This document shows, piece by piece, positions 62,580-64,000 of a stretch of 64,000 nucleotides of DNA. The DNA lies in assembly GCA_030731745.1 (NCBI GenBank), contig JANQTJ010000028.1, positions 31,817 to 95,816 on the forward strand, written 5' to 3'. The notes under the pieces were generated by a model that did no database searches, was not told where the DNA came from, and worked only from the letters and a program-made list of their open reading frames with translations. Position 1 is the first letter of the stretch; each line of letters begins with the position of its first letter. This DNA comes from Flaviramulus sp. (GTDB lineage Bacteria > Bacteroidota > Bacteroidia > Flavobacteriales > Flavobacteriaceae). Position numbers and translations under genes: made by a program.

Positions 62580-63817
62580 TGGCTACACTATTTAAAAATA
62601 TAAAAGAGTTAATTCAAGTAAGAAACAAACCTGTTACTTTTCTATCAGGAAAAGATATGAATAAGCTTCCAACCATAAAAAATGCTTTTTTAGTCATTAA
62701 AGATGGATTGATTAGTGATTTTGGAACTATGGAAAACTGTCCAAAGCACAATTTTTCAGAGGTTATTGATGCTACAGGGAAAATGATTTTACCCTCTTGG
62801 TGCGATTCGCATACACATATAGTTTACGCCGGAAACAGAGAAAACGAGTTTGTAGATAAAATAAAAGGCTTGTCTTATCAAGACATTGCCAATAAAGGCG
62901 GTGGTATTTTAAATTCAGCTAAAAAACTACAAGAAACCTCTGAAGACGATTTATACAACCAAAGTAAATCCCGTTTAGATGAGGTTATTAAACTTGGCAC
63001 AGGCGCCATCGAAATTAAATCTGGCTACGGATTAACTGTAGAATCTGAGTTAAAAATTTTAAAAGTTATTAAGCGCTTAAAAGAAAATTATCCGCTACCA
63101 ATAAAAGCAACTTTTTTAGGTGCGCATGCAGTTCCAAATGAGTTTAAAAATGATAAACAAGGATATATTAATCTTATTGTAAATAAGATGATTCCCTTAA
63201 TTTCAAAATCTAGTTTAGCCGATTATATTGATGTTTTTTGTGAAGAAGGCTATTTTTCGGTACAAGATACTAAACGTATTTTAGAAGCCGGAAAAAACTA
63301 TGGTTTACAACCTAAAATCCATGTAAATCAATTCAATGCTATTGGAGGAGTGCAGGCAGGTTTAGCATTTAATGCACTTTCACTCGATCATTTAGAAATA
63401 ATGAGAGAAGAAGATGTAGAGTCTTTAAAAAATACCACTACAATGCCGGTAGCATTGCCAAGTTGTTCTTTCTTTTTAGGTATCCCTTACACTCCAGCCA
63501 GACAAATGATTGATGTAGGTTTGCCATTAGCAATTGCAACCGATTTTAATCCTGGGTCATCACCATCAGGTAACATGAGTTTTGTGGTGGCTTTGGCATG
63601 CATAAAAATGAAAATAACACCAGAAGAGGCTATCAATGCAGCTACTATAAACGGCGCTTATGCCATGGGTTTACAAACCAAAGTAGGCTCAATCACCAAA
63701 GGGAAATTAGCTAATGTAATATTAACAAAACCTATAAGTTCTTATAATTTTATTCCTTATGCTTTTGGGATAAATCAAATAGAAAAGGTTTATATTAAAG
63801 GACAAGAAATTATTTAA
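62579..63817 (+). CDS. hutI: Imidazolonepropionase
   Basis: A 412-residue amidohydrolase, third step (to N-formimino-glutamate). Metal ligands: DSHTHIVYAGNRENEF, His in FLGAHAVPNEF, IHVNQFNAIGG and Asp in ATDFNPGSSPSGNM; SLDHLE is also present. At the spot where many homologues have HADQ it reads HVNQ. Start and hutU stop overlap by one base (TAATG). The final enzyme (HutG or another) is not in the window. Confidence 0.96.
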   Translation: MATLFKNIKELIQVRNKPVTFLSGKDMNKLPTIKNAFLVIKDGLISDFGTMENCPKHNFSEVIDATGKMILPSWCDSHTHIVYAGNRENEFVDKIKGLSYQDIANKGGGILNSAKKLQETSEDDLYNQSKSRLDEVIKLGTGAIEIKSGYGLTVESELKILKVIKRLKENYPLPIKATFLGAHAVPNEFKNDKQGYINLIVNKMIPLISKSSLADYIDVFCEEGYFSVQDTKRILEAGKNYGLQPKIHVNQFNAIGGVQAGLAFNALSLDHLEIMREEDVESLKNTTTMPVALPSCSFFLGIPYTPARQMIDVGLPLAIATDFNPGSSPSGNMSFVVALACIKMKITPEEAINAATINGAYAMGLQTKVGSITKGKLANVILTKPISSYNFIPYAFGINQIEKVYIKGQEII

Positions 63818-63821
63818 TTAT

Positions 63822-63896
63822 GGGCGTTTTAACACGCTTTTCGCTATATCTTTTTTTCGTACCTCAAAAAAGGATGCCGCTGCAATCGTTAACGCA
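63822..63896 (-). repeat. Dispersed intergenic repeat, copy 3
   Basis: Read on the - strand: GCGTTAACGATTGCAGCGG, a T/A-run inverted centre (TCCTTTTTT / AAAAAAAGA) and AGCGAAAAGCGTG. It follows hutI by five bases. It shares the outer GCGTxAxxGATTGxAxCGG and AGCGA-A parts with copy 1. Confidence 0.5.
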
Positions 63897-63963
63897 ATTA
63901 TCTGCTAACTAAGAGCTTTCATTAGATGTTTTGGAGTGGTTCGTTTAACGGTTTTGTGTATGG

Positions 63964-63987
63964 TTAGTTGCGTGTTTCAGCAACTAA
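63964..63987. other. Hairpin-forming element near the right edge
   Basis: TTAGTTGC (63964-63971) pairs perfectly with GCAACTAA (63980-63987) around an 8-base loop, followed by TTTAGTAAACAAA. No T run, so not a normal terminator. The sequence continues past the window, and no gene is seen between 63818 and 64000. Confidence 0.4.
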
Positions 63988-64000
63988 TTTAGTAAACAAA

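Noticed and set aside
1-64000. CRISPR array, tRNA or rRNA genes
   Set aside because: I looked for regular direct repeats with spacers, for tRNA-like cloverleaf ends and for rRNA signatures and found none; the only tandem repeat is the two-copy 17-mer at 10887.

Overview
The window looks like the chromosome of a marine-type Flavobacteriaceae bacterium (Bacteroidota). The DNA is AT-rich. Several intergenic regions carry the Bacteroidota promoter signature (TTG, about 19-20 bp, then TAnnTTTG), for example at 10929-10959, 16437-16466 and 24928-24957. The gene content fits: a type IX secretion sorting domain, FecI/FecR/TonB-receptor signalling, many short lipoproteins, a YceI/DUF5777/cupredoxin redox cluster, DUF4252, DUF4199, type B L31, and a carbamoyl-phosphate synthase large subunit without its C-terminal regulatory domain. 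I cannot name the genus. I saw no rRNA, tRNA, CRISPR array, transposase or phage gene.

Layout. 1-9216 is almost entirely exported proteins on the + strand: the end of a Spy/CpxP-like protein, an EF-hand protein, a CotH-kinase-like lipoprotein, then a three-gene cassette (YHYH lipoprotein, YwqK/MORN-like lipoprotein, SCO-like CPxxxCP lipoprotein) present twice. The second copy is preceded by a sulfatase and followed by a YCF48-like beta-propeller lipoprotein. 9244-10775 (- strand) is an ECF sigma / probable anti-sigma / Spy-like operon. A candidate small RNA lies at 10964-11047. 11067-18077 holds envelope and sugar metabolism genes (ABC exporter, phosphohexomutase, GT2 glycosyltransferase, DUF4199, L31, GlmU-like protein), followed by a LamG-domain pseudogene. 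18951-28150 holds a peptide-binding lipoprotein, mtaB, a hydrolase, a lytic transglycosylase, rpmH and carB.

28178-30942 (- strand) is a periplasmic redox cluster. 31088-32665 encodes two related acidic lipoproteins, divergent from a FecI/FecR/TonB-receptor operon (32937-36920). 36930-38797 has a thioesterase and an rmuC gene whose membrane-anchor segment is cut off by an in-frame stop. A cobalamin riboswitch (39500-39655) controls a BtuB-like receptor and lies divergent to a DUF6580 membrane protein. 41674-45588 has an S41 protease and a sigma / anti-sigma-like / DUF4252 / DUF4252 operon. 45849-57919 is mostly housekeeping (purB, ABC-F, sirtuin, trmH, DEAD-box helicase). The right end is the histidine utilisation locus: a divergent LysR regulator, then hutH-hutU-hutI packed almost without gaps.

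The most interesting part is the duplicated YHYH-YwqK-SCO cassette, a candidate envelope metal/redox system that I do not recognise as described. Also notable are the candidate small RNA, the paired lipoproteins facing the FecI/FecR/receptor operon, the interrupted rmuC N-terminus, and three copies of a dispersed intergenic repeat.
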